The translations under genes were made by a program, and so were the position numbers. The notes beneath the pieces were generated by a model that was given only the letters and a program-made list of their open reading frames with translations, ran no database searches and was not told the origin of the DNA. Source: Psychrosphaera sp. F3M07 (GTDB lineage: Bacteria; Pseudomonadota; Gammaproteobacteria; Enterobacterales; Alteromonadaceae). Taken from it: a stretch of DNA of 64,000 nt. Of this stretch, positions 26,241-35,224 are shown one piece after another. Position 1 is the first letter of the stretch, and the number at the start of each line of letters is the position of its first letter. The stretch lies in assembly GCF_018860345.1 (NCBI RefSeq), contig NZ_JAHKPJ010000021.1, positions 119,173 through 183,172 of the forward strand, given 5' to 3'.

Positions 26241-26270
26241 AAAAAAAATGACCTTCAGGGTCATTTTTTT
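26241..26270. terminator. terminator of pspABC
   Basis: AAAAAAATGACC - TTCA - GGGTCATTTTTTT, a 12 bp perfect stem with flanking A and T tracts, 14 bases after the pspC stop. Confidence 0.88.
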
Positions 26271-26360
26271 ATGTCTGAAATTCCCCATTCAAAATGCCGC
26301 TTAAATTATAAACAACTTTGTTAATGAATAAGCGTTTGCTAGTTCCTTTGTATAGAAAAA

Positions 26361-26385
26361 TTGACAGCTCTAATAAACTTATTAG
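26361..26385 (+). promoter_or_regulatory. promoter-like element overlapping a palindrome upstream of megL
   Basis: A consensus TTGACA (26361-26366) is followed four bases later by the inverted repeat CTAATAA-AC-TTATTAG (26370-26385), an arrangement expected of a repressor operator between -35 and -10. No clear -10 at 17 bp is visible, so the promoter call is tentative. Confidence 0.35.
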
Positions 26386-26507
26386 CGGTTTTAGATTATT
26401 AACTCTAGAGAAAATTATGCAAAGTGCGCTCTAATTGAGATATAGCAAAAAGTTAACGGTCTGAAATTTAATATCTGTCCATTAACTTTGTAAATATTGA
26501 GTGTTAA

Positions 26508-27731
26508 ATGAGCATTGTAAAAAATAATAATAAATCGCTAAACCAAGAGACCTTATGTATTCACGCTGGTAAAACCAAAGGTGACCATAAAGGGGCATTA
26601 ACGACTCCTTTATATCAAACATCCACTTTTGTATTTGATAGTGCGGAACAAGGAGCCGCAAGATTTGCAGGTGAAGAAGAAGGGTATATCTATACCCGTT
26701 TAGGCAATCCAACCACTCGTGAACTTGAGTTGAAAATGGCCGCTTTAGAAAAAATGGAAGATGCTGCGGCGACAGCGACTGGAATGGCTGCTGTTTCTGG
26801 TGCCGTGTTAAGTTTTGTAGAAGCGGGTGATCATGTCATAGTTTCTAAGGCCATATATGGCTGTTCATTTGCATTGTTTAATCATCAATTTAAAAAGTTT
26901 GGTATTGACGTCACGTTTGTTGATATGACGGATGAAAGTCAATTATCAGCGGCATTAAAACCTAATACAAAACTGCTGTTCGCAGAAACGCCAATCAATC
27001 CAAACCTAGTGGTATTAGACTTACAAATGATAGGTGATTTTTGTCAAAAACACGGTGTGTTATCTGTTGTAGATAATACGTTCATGTCTCCAATTTTGCA
27101 GACTCCAGTGGATTTTGGTATCGATATCATTATTCATAGTGCGACTAAGTACCTCAATGGTCATGGCGATGTGGTTGCGGGCATTATAGTGTCGTCTAAA
27201 GAAAATATTGGCATCATTAAATCAACTATTCTTAAAGACATTGGCGGCACCATAAGCCCGCATGATGCTTGGTTAATTTTAAGAGGCCTGAAAACTTTAT
27301 CGGTCAGAATGGAGCGTCACTGTAAAAGCGCTCAAACCGTCGCTGAATACTTAAATCAACACCCTATGGTGAAAGACGTTTTTTATCCTGGCCTACAAGA
27401 ACATCAAGGGCATAAATACTTATCCTCGCAAATGCGTGGTGCTGGCGGCGTAATCGGTTTTGAAATAAATGGTGATCTTGATGCAGGAAGAAAGTTTATT
27501 AATTCAACCAACTTATTTTCTTTAGCCGTAAGCCTTGGTGATGCAGAGTCATTAATACAACATCCTGCTTCAATGACTCACTCACCTTATACACAAGAAG
27601 AGCGGTTAGCCGCAGGTATCGGTGATGGATTAATTAGAGTCTCTATTGGTCTAGAACATACAGACGACATTATTGCAGATTTAGAACACGCTTTTGCAAC
27701 AATAGAAAACTTGAACACTAAAAATAACTAA
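26508..27731 (+). CDS. megL: methionine gamma-lyase family PLP enzyme
   Basis: Cys/Met-metabolism PLP enzyme of 407 residues, cytoplasmic. The PLP lysine is Lys214 in HSATKYLNGHGD. Methionine gamma-lyase rather than cystathionine gamma-synthase is favoured by the active-site cysteine in YGCSF (Cys119, equivalent to Cys116 of the Pseudomonas enzyme) and by close matches such as AVSLGDAESLIQHPASMTHS. It would split methionine into methanethiol, ammonia and 2-oxobutanoate. It precedes phhA by 29 bp in a likely amino-acid catabolic operon. Confidence 0.82.
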   Translation: MSIVKNNNKSLNQETLCIHAGKTKGDHKGALTTPLYQTSTFVFDSAEQGAARFAGEEEGYIYTRLGNPTTRELELKMAALEKMEDAAATATGMAAVSGAVLSFVEAGDHVIVSKAIYGCSFALFNHQFKKFGIDVTFVDMTDESQLSAALKPNTKLLFAETPINPNLVVLDLQMIGDFCQKHGVLSVVDNTFMSPILQTPVDFGIDIIIHSATKYLNGHGDVVAGIIVSSKENIGIIKSTILKDIGGTISPHDAWLILRGLKTLSVRMERHCKSAQTVAEYLNQHPMVKDVFYPGLQEHQGHKYLSSQMRGAGGVIGFEINGDLDAGRKFINSTNLFSLAVSLGDAESLIQHPASMTHSPYTQEERLAAGIGDGLIRVSIGLEHTDDIIADLEHAFATIENLNTKNN

Positions 27732-27760
27732 ATAACTGTTAATACAGCTTAGGCATTAAA

Positions 27761-28555
27761 ATGAGCAAAACATCTACTTATATATCAAAACAATCCGATG
27801 AACATGGCAACATCCATTGGAGTGATGACGAAAATAAAATTTGGCATGAGCTAATAACACGTCAATTGGAATGTATTAAAGGTAAAGCCTGTGATGAGTT
27901 TTTTGACGGTTTAGATAAACTAAATTTGCCTCTAGATCGCATTCCTCAATTGCATGAAGTAAGCAAAGTATTATTAGAGACAACCGGTTGGCAGTGTGCT
28001 GAAGTACCGGCGTTGATCAATTTTGAATCCTTCTTCAAATTGTTATCGGAGAAAAAATTTCCGGTAGCAACGTTTATAAGAACAAGAGAACATTTTGATT
28101 ATTTACAAGAACCAGACATTTTTCATGAAATATTTGGGCATTGTGCCATGTTAACTAATCCCGCGTTCTCTGAATTCACGCATAAGTATGGCCAATTAGG
28201 TTTGGCGGCAACAAAAGAAGAACGTGTGTATTTAGCTCGTTTATATTGGTTTACCGTTGAGTTCGGTTTAATTAAAAAAGGTAACCAATTGCGGATCTAC
28301 GGTGGCGGTATTTTGTCATCACCGGGTGAAACGGAATATGCAATATCTTCTGAAGTTCCAATGAGAAATCGATTAAATTTAATGGATGTGTTTAGAACAC
28401 CATATCGTATCGATATTATGCAGCCTTTGTATTATACAATTGAAAATGTCCTTGATCTGATTGAGCTGTCAAAGGAAGATTTAATGTCTTACGTTAGAGA
28501 AGCCATGGAACTTGGTTTGTTTCCACCTACCTTCCCACCAAAAAGCGCAGCATAA
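27761..28555 (+). CDS. phhA: phenylalanine 4-monooxygenase
   Basis: Tetrahydropterin- and iron-dependent aromatic amino acid hydroxylase converting phenylalanine to tyrosine, 264 residues, the bacterial catalytic-domain-only form. The 2-His-1-carboxylate iron site is visible: His122 and His127 in FHEIFGH, and Glu167 in YWFTVEFGL. It lies between megL and tyrR; a pterin-4a-carbinolamine dehydratase gene (phhB), which often accompanies it, is absent from this window. Regulation by the adjacent TyrR, as in Pseudomonas PhhR, is likely but inferred. Confidence 0.95.
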   Translation: MSKTSTYISKQSDEHGNIHWSDDENKIWHELITRQLECIKGKACDEFFDGLDKLNLPLDRIPQLHEVSKVLLETTGWQCAEVPALINFESFFKLLSEKKFPVATFIRTREHFDYLQEPDIFHEIFGHCAMLTNPAFSEFTHKYGQLGLAATKEERVYLARLYWFTVEFGLIKKGNQLRIYGGGILSSPGETEYAISSEVPMRNRLNLMDVFRTPYRIDIMQPLYYTIENVLDLIELSKEDLMSYVREAMELGLFPPTFPPKSAA

Positions 28556-28649
28556 ACTCAAATCTAACTTTAATAATGTCAGCAAAGTAATATTAATTAT
28601 TATGTTGGCATTATTTGTTTACAAATCTTGATTTTAACGCTGCCAATTC

Positions 28650-28667
28650 CGTTAATTTAGGTTTACA
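28650..28667 (+). promoter_or_regulatory. possible TyrR box upstream of tyrR
   Basis: CGTTAA-TTTAGG-TTTACA matches the TyrR box TGTAAA-N6-TTTACA at 10 of 12 defined positions, with the key G and C kept. It lies 46 bases before the tyrR ATG, consistent with autoregulation known in E. coli. A weak single box, so tentative. Confidence 0.35.
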
Positions 28668-28713
28668 ATCCATCGCGTTTAAATTTGAATTTCAATTAAG
28701 GCATTGAATATAT

Positions 28714-30279
28714 ATGCGTTTACAAATTGCTTGTGAAGACCGTATGGGTCTAGCCAAAGAAGTATTAAATAATTTGGTTGAATACGATATTGATTTAAAA
28801 GGAATTGAGTTTGATAAACACTCTCGCTGTTTATATGTTGCCTTTCCTCAAATTGAATTTGAATCCTTTCAACGAGTTATGGCCGCAATCAGACGAATTG
28901 ATGGCGTTACAGACGTTAAAACTACAAACTTTTTACCTTATGAACGTGAACATAATGAACTCGTTACCTTATTAAGAATATTGCCTGATGGTGTGATCTC
29001 AATTGATAACCGAGGCAACATTTTAACCGCTAACCAAGCGTCGTTAGTTGACTTAGGCCGCAGTGAAGAAGAGATCATAGGTCAACCTTTACAAAGTCTT
29101 TTAAAAGGTTTTAATTTTGTTAAATGGTTAGAAGGTAAAGAAGTATTAAGTCAAACGTTAAAACTAACCGGTAATAACGAAGAATTTGTAACTGACTTAT
29201 TACCTATTAACGTAACTGATGAAGAAGGTGTGGTGCAGCTAGTCGGGGCGGTAGTAAATTTAAAATCTCATACTCGTTTAGGTCAGCAGATCAATGCCTT
29301 TAGAGATGATAATAACGAATCCTTTGTTAACATTTTAGCCAACAGCACCAGTATGCGCAGAGTCATTCGTGAAGCTAAAAAGATGTCGCAATTGGATGCA
29401 CCAATACTAATTCAAGGTGAAACGGGCACAGGTAAAGAACTTATCGCCAGAGCTTGTCATGACGCAAGTGATCGTTCAGAACATCCTTTTCTTGCATTAA
29501 GTTGTGCTTCATTACCTGATAATGTTGCCGAAAGTGAATTATTTGGTTACGGACCTAATGCTTATCCAGGCGCGGATGAAGTCGGTAAACGAGGTATTTT
29601 TGAACAAGCCGCTGGTGGTACGGTATTTTTAGATGAAGTTGGCGAAATGTCATCTGAATTACAAACTAAACTGATCCGATTTTTACAAAATGGTACCTTC
29701 CGCCGTGTTGCAGACGAAAATGAAGTACATGTAAATGTAAGAGTAATTTGCGCTACCCAAAAAGACTTAGCCAATATGGTTCAAGAAGGGTTATTTAGAG
29801 AAGACCTATATTATCGTTTAAATGTATTAAGCATTTTAATTCCACCTTTACGTGACCGTAAACAAGATATCTTGCCGTTAGCACAACATTTTGTTCAACG
29901 TTTTTCAAATGAGTTAGGTAAAGCTGCGCCAACCATTTCTAAAAGCTGCTGTGACTATTTACAAAACTATCCATGGCCAGGTAATACACGTCAAATTGAA
30001 AATGCGATTTACCGAGCTATTAGTTTATTGGATGCTGATATTGTTGAAAAAGAAACCTTAGAATTGCCAACTTACACTAATGAATTTGGCTATTTAGAAA
30101 AAGAATTTGAAGGGACATTAGATCAAGCCGTTAAACGCTTCGAAGCGGGGCTGTTAAGAAAGTTATATCCTGCTTACCCAAGTTCTAGATTGTTAGCTAA
30201 AAAGCTAGGTTTAAGTCATACCGCAATCGCTAATAAACTGCGCGAATATGGCATAAATAAAAAGAGTATTAAGGTATAA
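28714..30279 (+). CDS. tyrR: aromatic amino acid regulator TyrR
   Basis: Regulator of aromatic amino acid genes, 521 residues: an ACT domain (about 1-75), a PAS domain (about 80-185), an AAA+ domain (about 205-430; Walker A GETGTGKE) and a C-terminal helix-turn-helix (SRLLAKKLGLSHTAIANKL). The sigma-54 contact loop GAFTGA is replaced by the NAYPGA segment, as expected for TyrR, which acts with sigma-70. It follows phhA by 158 bp and overlaps no gene; maiA starts 3 bases after its stop. Confidence 0.94.
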   Translation: MRLQIACEDRMGLAKEVLNNLVEYDIDLKGIEFDKHSRCLYVAFPQIEFESFQRVMAAIRRIDGVTDVKTTNFLPYEREHNELVTLLRILPDGVISIDNRGNILTANQASLVDLGRSEEEIIGQPLQSLLKGFNFVKWLEGKEVLSQTLKLTGNNEEFVTDLLPINVTDEEGVVQLVGAVVNLKSHTRLGQQINAFRDDNNESFVNILANSTSMRRVIREAKKMSQLDAPILIQGETGTGKELIARACHDASDRSEHPFLALSCASLPDNVAESELFGYGPNAYPGADEVGKRGIFEQAAGGTVFLDEVGEMSSELQTKLIRFLQNGTFRRVADENEVHVNVRVICATQKDLANMVQEGLFREDLYYRLNVLSILIPPLRDRKQDILPLAQHFVQRFSNELGKAAPTISKSCCDYLQNYPWPGNTRQIENAIYRAISLLDADIVEKETLELPTYTNEFGYLEKEFEGTLDQAVKRFEAGLLRKLYPAYPSSRLLAKKLGLSHTAIANKLREYGINKKSIKV

Positions 30280-30282
30280 ATT

Positions 30283-30924
30283 ATGAAGTTGTTTGGTTAT
30301 TGGCGTTCATCCGCTGCTTATCGTGTAAGAATAGCGCTTAATTTAAAACAATTAAGCTGTGAACATGAATCCGTCCATTTAGTTAAAAATGGTGGAGAGC
30401 AACACAGTGCTGAATATCAATCTTTAAACCCAAATGAACTCGTTCCTACCTTAGTAGATGATGACTTTTCATTAAATCAATCCATGGCAATTTTGGAGTA
30501 TTTGGAACAAAAGTATCCACAATTACCTTTATTGCCTGAGTCATTAGAAGCACAAATGACCTGTCGGGCAATTGCGTTAGATATTGCTTGTGATATTCAC
30601 CCTTTGAACAACTTAAGGGTATTACAGTATTTAACGTCTGAATTGCAACATAATGATCAGGAAAAAAATGACTGGATCATTCATTGGTTACAAGTTGGCT
30701 TTACTAATTTAGAAAAAACATTAAACAAAACGGCTGGTGTATTTTGTTTTGGTGACAAGGTTTCTTGGGCAGATATTTGTTTGGTACCACAAGTCTATAA
30801 TGCAGAGCGCTTTAAATTAGATATGTCGCCATACCCGAAAATAGCCAACATAGTGAAACACTGTCGTTCATTACCTGAATTCATAAAAGCAGCACCAGAA
30901 AATCAACATGATGCCGTTATATAA
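30283..30924 (+). CDS. maiA: maleylacetoacetate isomerase
   Basis: Zeta-class glutathione transferase of 213 residues that isomerises maleylacetoacetate to fumarylacetoacetate in tyrosine catabolism. The N-terminal thioredoxin-fold domain has the zeta signature SSAAYRVRIALN (residues 9-20), and the second domain the conserved DIACDIHPLNNLRVL segment. Its placement three bases after tyrR supports this role, although fumarylacetoacetase and homogentisate dioxygenase are not in the window. Confidence 0.92.
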   Translation: MKLFGYWRSSAAYRVRIALNLKQLSCEHESVHLVKNGGEQHSAEYQSLNPNELVPTLVDDDFSLNQSMAILEYLEQKYPQLPLLPESLEAQMTCRAIALDIACDIHPLNNLRVLQYLTSELQHNDQEKNDWIIHWLQVGFTNLEKTLNKTAGVFCFGDKVSWADICLVPQVYNAERFKLDMSPYPKIANIVKHCRSLPEFIKAAPENQHDAVI

Positions 30925-31010
30925 TCAAGATATAACAGTGGCAATAAGCAATTTGTCACGGTACATTATTGTGTTACTTTCTTTTGATAACTAGGTTTGG
31001 AGTATCTTAA

Positions 31011-31658
31011 TTGATCAACGTTTTATTAGTAGATGACCATGAATTAGTCAGAACTGGCATTAAACGCATTGTCGATGATGTACGTGGCTTAAAAGTAGTT
31101 GGTGAATGTTCCACAGGAGAAAGTGCTTTTCAATTTTGTCGAGCAAATGAGCCAGACGTGGTTTTAATGGATATGAACATGCCTGGGATTGGTGGACTTG
31201 AAGCCACTAAAAAGATTCTACGTTATTGTCCTGATATAAAAATTATTATATTAACTGTACATACCGAAGACCCATTCCCGTCTAAAGTCATGCAACTTGG
31301 TGCACACGGTTTTTTAACAAAAATGACAGGCCCTGATGAAATGATCAGTGCGATTAAAGCTGTTAATGTTGGTCAGCGTTTTATAGCGCCAGATATTGCA
31401 CAGCAAATAGCTTTGAACCAATTTAATGGTGTAAAAGATGATAAACCTTTTGATTCATTATCAGAACGTGAATTGCAAATCATGTTAATGATCACCAAAG
31501 GTGAAAAAGTACAAAATATTGCTGAACAACTTAGTCTAAGCTCTAAAACCATTAATAGTTACCGTTACCGCATGTTTGAAAAATTAAATATATGCAATGA
31601 TGTTGAACTAACTCACATGGCGATTCGATACGGCATGTTAGATATGGATAAGCTATAA
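31011..31658 (+). CDS. uvrY: response regulator UvrY (GacA family)
   Basis: LuxR/FixJ-type response regulator of 215 residues, partner of BarA/GacS, which in relatives activates Csr/Rsm small RNAs. The receiver domain has Asp8/Asp9 and phospho-acceptor Asp54 (VVLMDMNMPG); the C-terminal helix-turn-helix contains LSERELQIMLMITKGEKVQNIA. The start is TTG (MINVLLVDDH) with GGAG upstream, aligning exactly with E. coli UvrY. It precedes uvrC by 19 bases, the conserved uvrY-uvrC-pgsA order. Confidence 0.95.
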   Translation: MINVLLVDDHELVRTGIKRIVDDVRGLKVVGECSTGESAFQFCRANEPDVVLMDMNMPGIGGLEATKKILRYCPDIKIIILTVHTEDPFPSKVMQLGAHGFLTKMTGPDEMISAIKAVNVGQRFIAPDIAQQIALNQFNGVKDDKPFDSLSERELQIMLMITKGEKVQNIAEQLSLSSKTINSYRYRMFEKLNICNDVELTHMAIRYGMLDMDKL

Positions 31659-31677
31659 ATTATCCAAAACGGTTAAA

Positions 31678-33510
31678 ATGAAAACTACCTCGTTCGACTC
31701 CCAATCTTTTTTAAAAACGGTTACCTCTAAACCCGGTGTGTATCGAATGTACGACGACACCAATACGGTTATTTATGTAGGTAAAGCGAAAAATTTAAAA
31801 AATAGACTATCAAGTTACTTTAGAAAAGAAGTGAATAGCGCTAAAACTAAGGCGCTAGTTGCACAAATTGTATCGGTAGAAATTATTGTTACCGGTTCAG
31901 AAACTGAAGCACTAATCCTTGAAAATAATTTAATTAAAGAATACCAACCTAAATACAACATACTGTTACGAGACGATAAATCTTACCCGTATATCTTAGT
32001 GACGGAGCATAAACATCCCAGAGTAACTATGCACCGTGGGCCTAAGAGGCATAAAGGTGAATACTTTGGTCCATTTCCAAGTGCAGGAGCCGTGTGGGAA
32101 AGTTTACGCATTATGCAAAAAGTCTTTCCGGTCCGTCAGTGTGAAGATACATTTTATAAAGCCCGCTCTAGGCCTTGTTTACAGCATCAATTAAAACGAT
32201 GTTCAGCCCCATGTATCAAAGGGTACGTAACGGATGACAATTACAATGAACAGGTTAACTTAGTAAAACAGTTTTTAACGGGTAAAAGCCAAGACGTTAT
32301 TGCACAGATTATTACTAAAATGGAAAAAGCCAGCGAACAATTAATGTTTGAAGAAGCCGCTTTTTATCGAGATCAAATCTCAACGTTGCAAAAAGTGACC
32401 GAACAACAAAATGTTAGTGGGGCAATTGAAGAGATAGATGTTTTAGCATTCTCTAGTAACAAAGGGTTAGCCTCAGTTCATGTATTGTATATCCGCGATC
32501 AGAAAGTATTAGGCAGTAAAAACTATTCACCTAAAGTGCCGACCAATTCTGAACCGAGTGAGATCATAACGTCATTTATTATGCAGTTTTATTTAAATGG
32601 TGTTGGTGGGCAGAATATACCTAAAACCATAGTAGTACCGGAATTAACTGAAAATTTACCTGAGTTAGAGCAAGCTATAGAGTTAGAACGAGGCAATAAA
32701 GTTAAGTTAATTACCGCTCAACGTGGTGAAAAGTACAAATATTATCAATTAGCACAAAAAAATGCAGATATAGACTTAGCCACTAAATTGGCAGATGGCA
32801 GAGCCATGAGTTCAAAATACAAAGAATTGTCGGAGTTTTTAAAACTACCTAAAATCGAACGTATGGAATGTTTTGATATCAGTCATACGTTTGGTGAATA
32901 CCCAATCGCATCTTGTGTTGTCTTTGGTCCAGAAGGGCCGGTTAAATCAGAGTACAGACGTTATAACGTCAAAGGCGTTAAAGGTGGTGACGATTATGGA
33001 GCTATGGCATTTGCACTAGAAAAACGATACTCCAAAGTCACCGACGTAAATAAAGTCCCCGATATTTTATTTATTGATGGTGGTAAAGGGCAATTAAATA
33101 AAGCGGAAAGCTTTTTTGCTGATTGGCCGCTAGAAAAAGCACCTGTTATTGTAGGTATTGCCAAAGGGGAGGGCAGAAAACCCGGATTAGAAACTTTATT
33201 TATGAATGGTGGCGACGTAGAAGTACATATGCCGAAAGCATCGCCGGCATTACATTTAATTCAGTTTATTCGTGATGAATCACATCGATTTGCCATCACG
33301 GGACACAGAGCGAAACGTGGAAAAGCTAAAACAACATCAATATTGCAAGATGTGCCCGGTATTGGTGCTAAACGACGTCAAATGTTGTTAAAAAACTTCG
33401 GCGGATTACAAGGTCTAAAATCTGCTACTGCTGAACAAATTTCTAAGGTACCAGGAATTAGTAAACAATTAGCGTTAGAGATACATGCTTTCTTGCATGA
33501 TAAAGATTAA
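31678..33510 (+). CDS. uvrC: excinuclease ABC subunit C
   Basis: Dual-incision endonuclease subunit of nucleotide excision repair, 610 residues. The N-terminal GIY-YIG nuclease domain (GVYRMY...VIYVGKAKNLKNRL) makes the 3' cut, a central UVR motif (about residues 205-240) binds UvrB, the RNase H-like domain (FDISHTFGE, then IDGGKGQL) makes the 5' cut, and tandem HhH motifs close the protein (VPGIGAKRR, VPGISKQLA). A Cys-rich segment near residue 160 may hold a cofactor. Full length and intact. Confidence 0.96.
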   Translation: MKTTSFDSQSFLKTVTSKPGVYRMYDDTNTVIYVGKAKNLKNRLSSYFRKEVNSAKTKALVAQIVSVEIIVTGSETEALILENNLIKEYQPKYNILLRDDKSYPYILVTEHKHPRVTMHRGPKRHKGEYFGPFPSAGAVWESLRIMQKVFPVRQCEDTFYKARSRPCLQHQLKRCSAPCIKGYVTDDNYNEQVNLVKQFLTGKSQDVIAQIITKMEKASEQLMFEEAAFYRDQISTLQKVTEQQNVSGAIEEIDVLAFSSNKGLASVHVLYIRDQKVLGSKNYSPKVPTNSEPSEIITSFIMQFYLNGVGGQNIPKTIVVPELTENLPELEQAIELERGNKVKLITAQRGEKYKYYQLAQKNADIDLATKLADGRAMSSKYKELSEFLKLPKIERMECFDISHTFGEYPIASCVVFGPEGPVKSEYRRYNVKGVKGGDDYGAMAFALEKRYSKVTDVNKVPDILFIDGGKGQLNKAESFFADWPLEKAPVIVGIAKGEGRKPGLETLFMNGGDVEVHMPKASPALHLIQFIRDESHRFAITGHRAKRGKAKTTSILQDVPGIGAKRRQMLLKNFGGLQGLKSATAEQISKVPGISKQLALEIHAFLHDKD

Positions 33511-33557
33511 ATAGGCATCATTCATTTGCGTTCATAATTATAAGTAGTTTTTAATTT

Positions 33558-34151
33558 ATGTGGAATATTCCAAACATACTCACCTCTTTTCGTATTTTTT
33601 TAATCCCAGTAATGGTTTATTTCTATTATTTACCAGTGGAGATCTATCCGTGGAAGTACTTTGTGACTTTTGCTGTTTTTTGGGTGGCTTCGATTACCGA
33701 TGCACTCGACGGGTATTTAGCACGTAAGTTAGACCAATCTACACCGTTTGGGGCATTCTTTGACCCCGTTGCAGATAAAGTAATGGTTGCTGTGGCCTTT
33801 ATTGTTGTTGTGGATGATTATTCCAATCCCTGGGTAACTATCCCTGCCATTATCATAGTTGGTCGTGAATTAGCCATTTCTGCACTTAGAGAATGGATGG
33901 CTGAAATGGGGAATAGGGCCGACGTGGCCGTTAGTACGGTAGGTAAATATAAAACCGCGGTACAAATGTTAGCCTTGATGGGTTTGTTGTGGCGTCCAAA
34001 TGAATATTGGGTATTTGAAGGCTGGTTATTAGGTCCATTATTGGATATTGCCACTTATGTATTTTTATATTCAGCTACGGCATTAACTATTTGGTCATTA
34101 TTAATATATTTTAAAGCGGCATGGCCATATATTTCTGGTAAAAAAGATTGA
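33558..34151 (+). CDS. pgsA: CDP-diacylglycerol-glycerol-3-phosphate 3-phosphatidyltransferase
   Basis: Inner-membrane enzyme making phosphatidylglycerophosphate, the first committed step to phosphatidylglycerol and cardiolipin. At 197 residues it carries the full CDP-alcohol phosphotransferase motif DG-x2-AR-x8-G-x3-D-x3-D (DALDGYLARKLDQSTPFGAFFDPVADKV region) and about five hydrophobic helices. It follows uvrC by 47 bp and precedes the tRNA array, the same layout as E. coli uvrY-uvrC-pgsA-glyW. Confidence 0.96.
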   Translation: MWNIPNILTSFRIFLIPVMVYFYYLPVEIYPWKYFVTFAVFWVASITDALDGYLARKLDQSTPFGAFFDPVADKVMVAVAFIVVVDDYSNPWVTIPAIIIVGRELAISALREWMAEMGNRADVAVSTVGKYKTAVQMLALMGLLWRPNEYWVFEGWLLGPLLDIATYVFLYSATALTIWSLLIYFKAAWPYISGKKD

Positions 34152-34218
34152 TTTTTAACCGTGTGAGCTAAAAAATCATCAAACAGTATGAAAATTTCAT
34201 TTTTATTTAAATTTGATG

Positions 34219-34246
34219 TTGACTCCCAAAGGTAGAAAGGTAGAAT
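34219..34246 (+). promoter_or_regulatory. promoter of the Gly-Cys-Leu tRNA array
   Basis: TTGACT, a 16 bp spacer and TAGAAT are followed immediately by GCCCCCC, a GC-rich discriminator typical of stable-RNA promoters. The -10 ends 40 bases before the first tRNA-Gly; a GTTGTC/GACAAC hairpin lies in between. Confidence 0.75.
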
Positions 34247-34286
34247 GCCCCCCGTTGTCACAGAGACAACGACGAAATCAAATTTT

Positions 34287-34362
34287 GCGAGTATAGCTCA
34301 GCTGGTAGAGCGATACCTTGCCAAGGTATAGGTCACGAGTTCGAGCCTCGTTACTCGCTCCA
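34287..34362 (+). tRNA. tRNA-Gly (GCC), copy 1
   Basis: Seventy-six bases with encoded CCA; the anticodon loop TTGCCAA gives GCC. Four identical copies occur in this array. Confidence 0.97.
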
Positions 34363-34419
34363 AAATTTTGATTGTTTTATATTAACGTTCTTGGCTGTTT
34401 TTATAAGACATCAATATAG

Positions 34420-34493
34420 GGCGGGTTGGCAGAGTGGCTATGCAGCGGATTGCAAATCCGTGGACCTCGGTTCGACTCCGGGACCCGCCTCCA
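34420..34493 (+). tRNA. tRNA-Cys (GCA)
   Basis: Seventy-four bases with encoded CCA; acceptor GGCGGGT/ACCCGCC; the anticodon loop TTGCAAA gives GCA. Only one copy in the array. Confidence 0.97.
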
Positions 34494-34521
34494 TATGATT
34501 TCTGAAGTACAAAAAGTGTTT

Positions 34522-34607
34522 GCCCGGGTGGTGGAATCGGTAGACACAAGGGATTTAAAATCCCTCGCTCATAGAGCGTGACGGTTCAAGTCCGTCCCCG
34601 GGCACCA
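34522..34607 (+). tRNA. tRNA-Leu (TAA), copy 1
   Basis: Eighty-six bases, class II with a long variable arm and encoded CCA; the anticodon loop TTTAAAA gives TAA. Confidence 0.97.
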
Positions 34608-34611
34608 ATTT

Positions 34612-34687
34612 GCGAGTATAGCTCAGCTGGTAGAGCGATACCTTGCCAAGGTATAGGTCACGAGTTCGAGCCTCGTTACTCGCTCCA
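34612..34687 (+). tRNA. tRNA-Gly (GCC), copy 2
   Basis: Identical to copy 1; only four bases separate it from the preceding tRNA-Leu. Confidence 0.97.
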
Positions 34688-34733
34688 AATTTTATTTGGG
34701 TTTTGGTGAACACACTTGATACAACTTGTTATT

Positions 34734-34809
34734 GCGAGTATAGCTCAGCTGGTAGAGCGATACCTTGCCAAGGTATAGGTCACGAGTTCGAGCCTCGTTA
34801 CTCGCTCCA
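34734..34809 (+). tRNA. tRNA-Gly (GCC), copy 3
   Basis: Identical to copies 1, 2 and 4, with encoded CCA and anticodon GCC. Confidence 0.97.
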
Positions 34810-34865
34810 AACATTGTTTGGCAAAGTTGGTTTACGATACCAACTATAAAAAAAACTTCCTGTTA

Positions 34866-34951
34866 GCCCGGGTGGTGGAATCGGTAGACACAAGGGATTT
34901 AAAATCCCTCGCTCACAGAGCGTGACGGTTCAAGTCCGTCCCCGGGCACCA
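34866..34951 (+). tRNA. tRNA-Leu (TAA), copy 2
   Basis: Eighty-six bases; it differs from copy 1 by one base in the variable arm (CTCACAGAG for CTCATAGAG). Anticodon TAA. Confidence 0.97.
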
Positions 34952-35008
34952 TCTCTTTTGGTGGGAAAATTTAATAACAACATACCAGTAGTTATTAATA
35001 TATGTGAT

Positions 35009-35084
35009 GCGAGTATAGCTCAGCTGGTAGAGCGATACCTTGCCAAGGTATAGGTCACGAGTTCGAGCCTCGTTACTCGCTCCA
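35009..35084 (+). tRNA. tRNA-Gly (GCC), copy 4
   Basis: Last gene of the array, identical to the other three copies. No strong terminator is seen in the 140 bases before the next gene. Confidence 0.97.
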
Positions 35085-35224
35085 AACTTCTTCTATTAAT
35101 AAATACACTCCTCTTATTTCATAATAAATCAAAAACAAAAAACGGTTATCTGTATAATCAAACTTTATATTGATTTAAAATAAATCAGCGTTATTCAATA
35201 ACTTTACTTTTTCATGGAATCCTA

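Noticed and set aside
34643-34849. ORF across tRNA-Gly genes
   Set aside because: Covers tRNA sequence with no ribosome-binding site.
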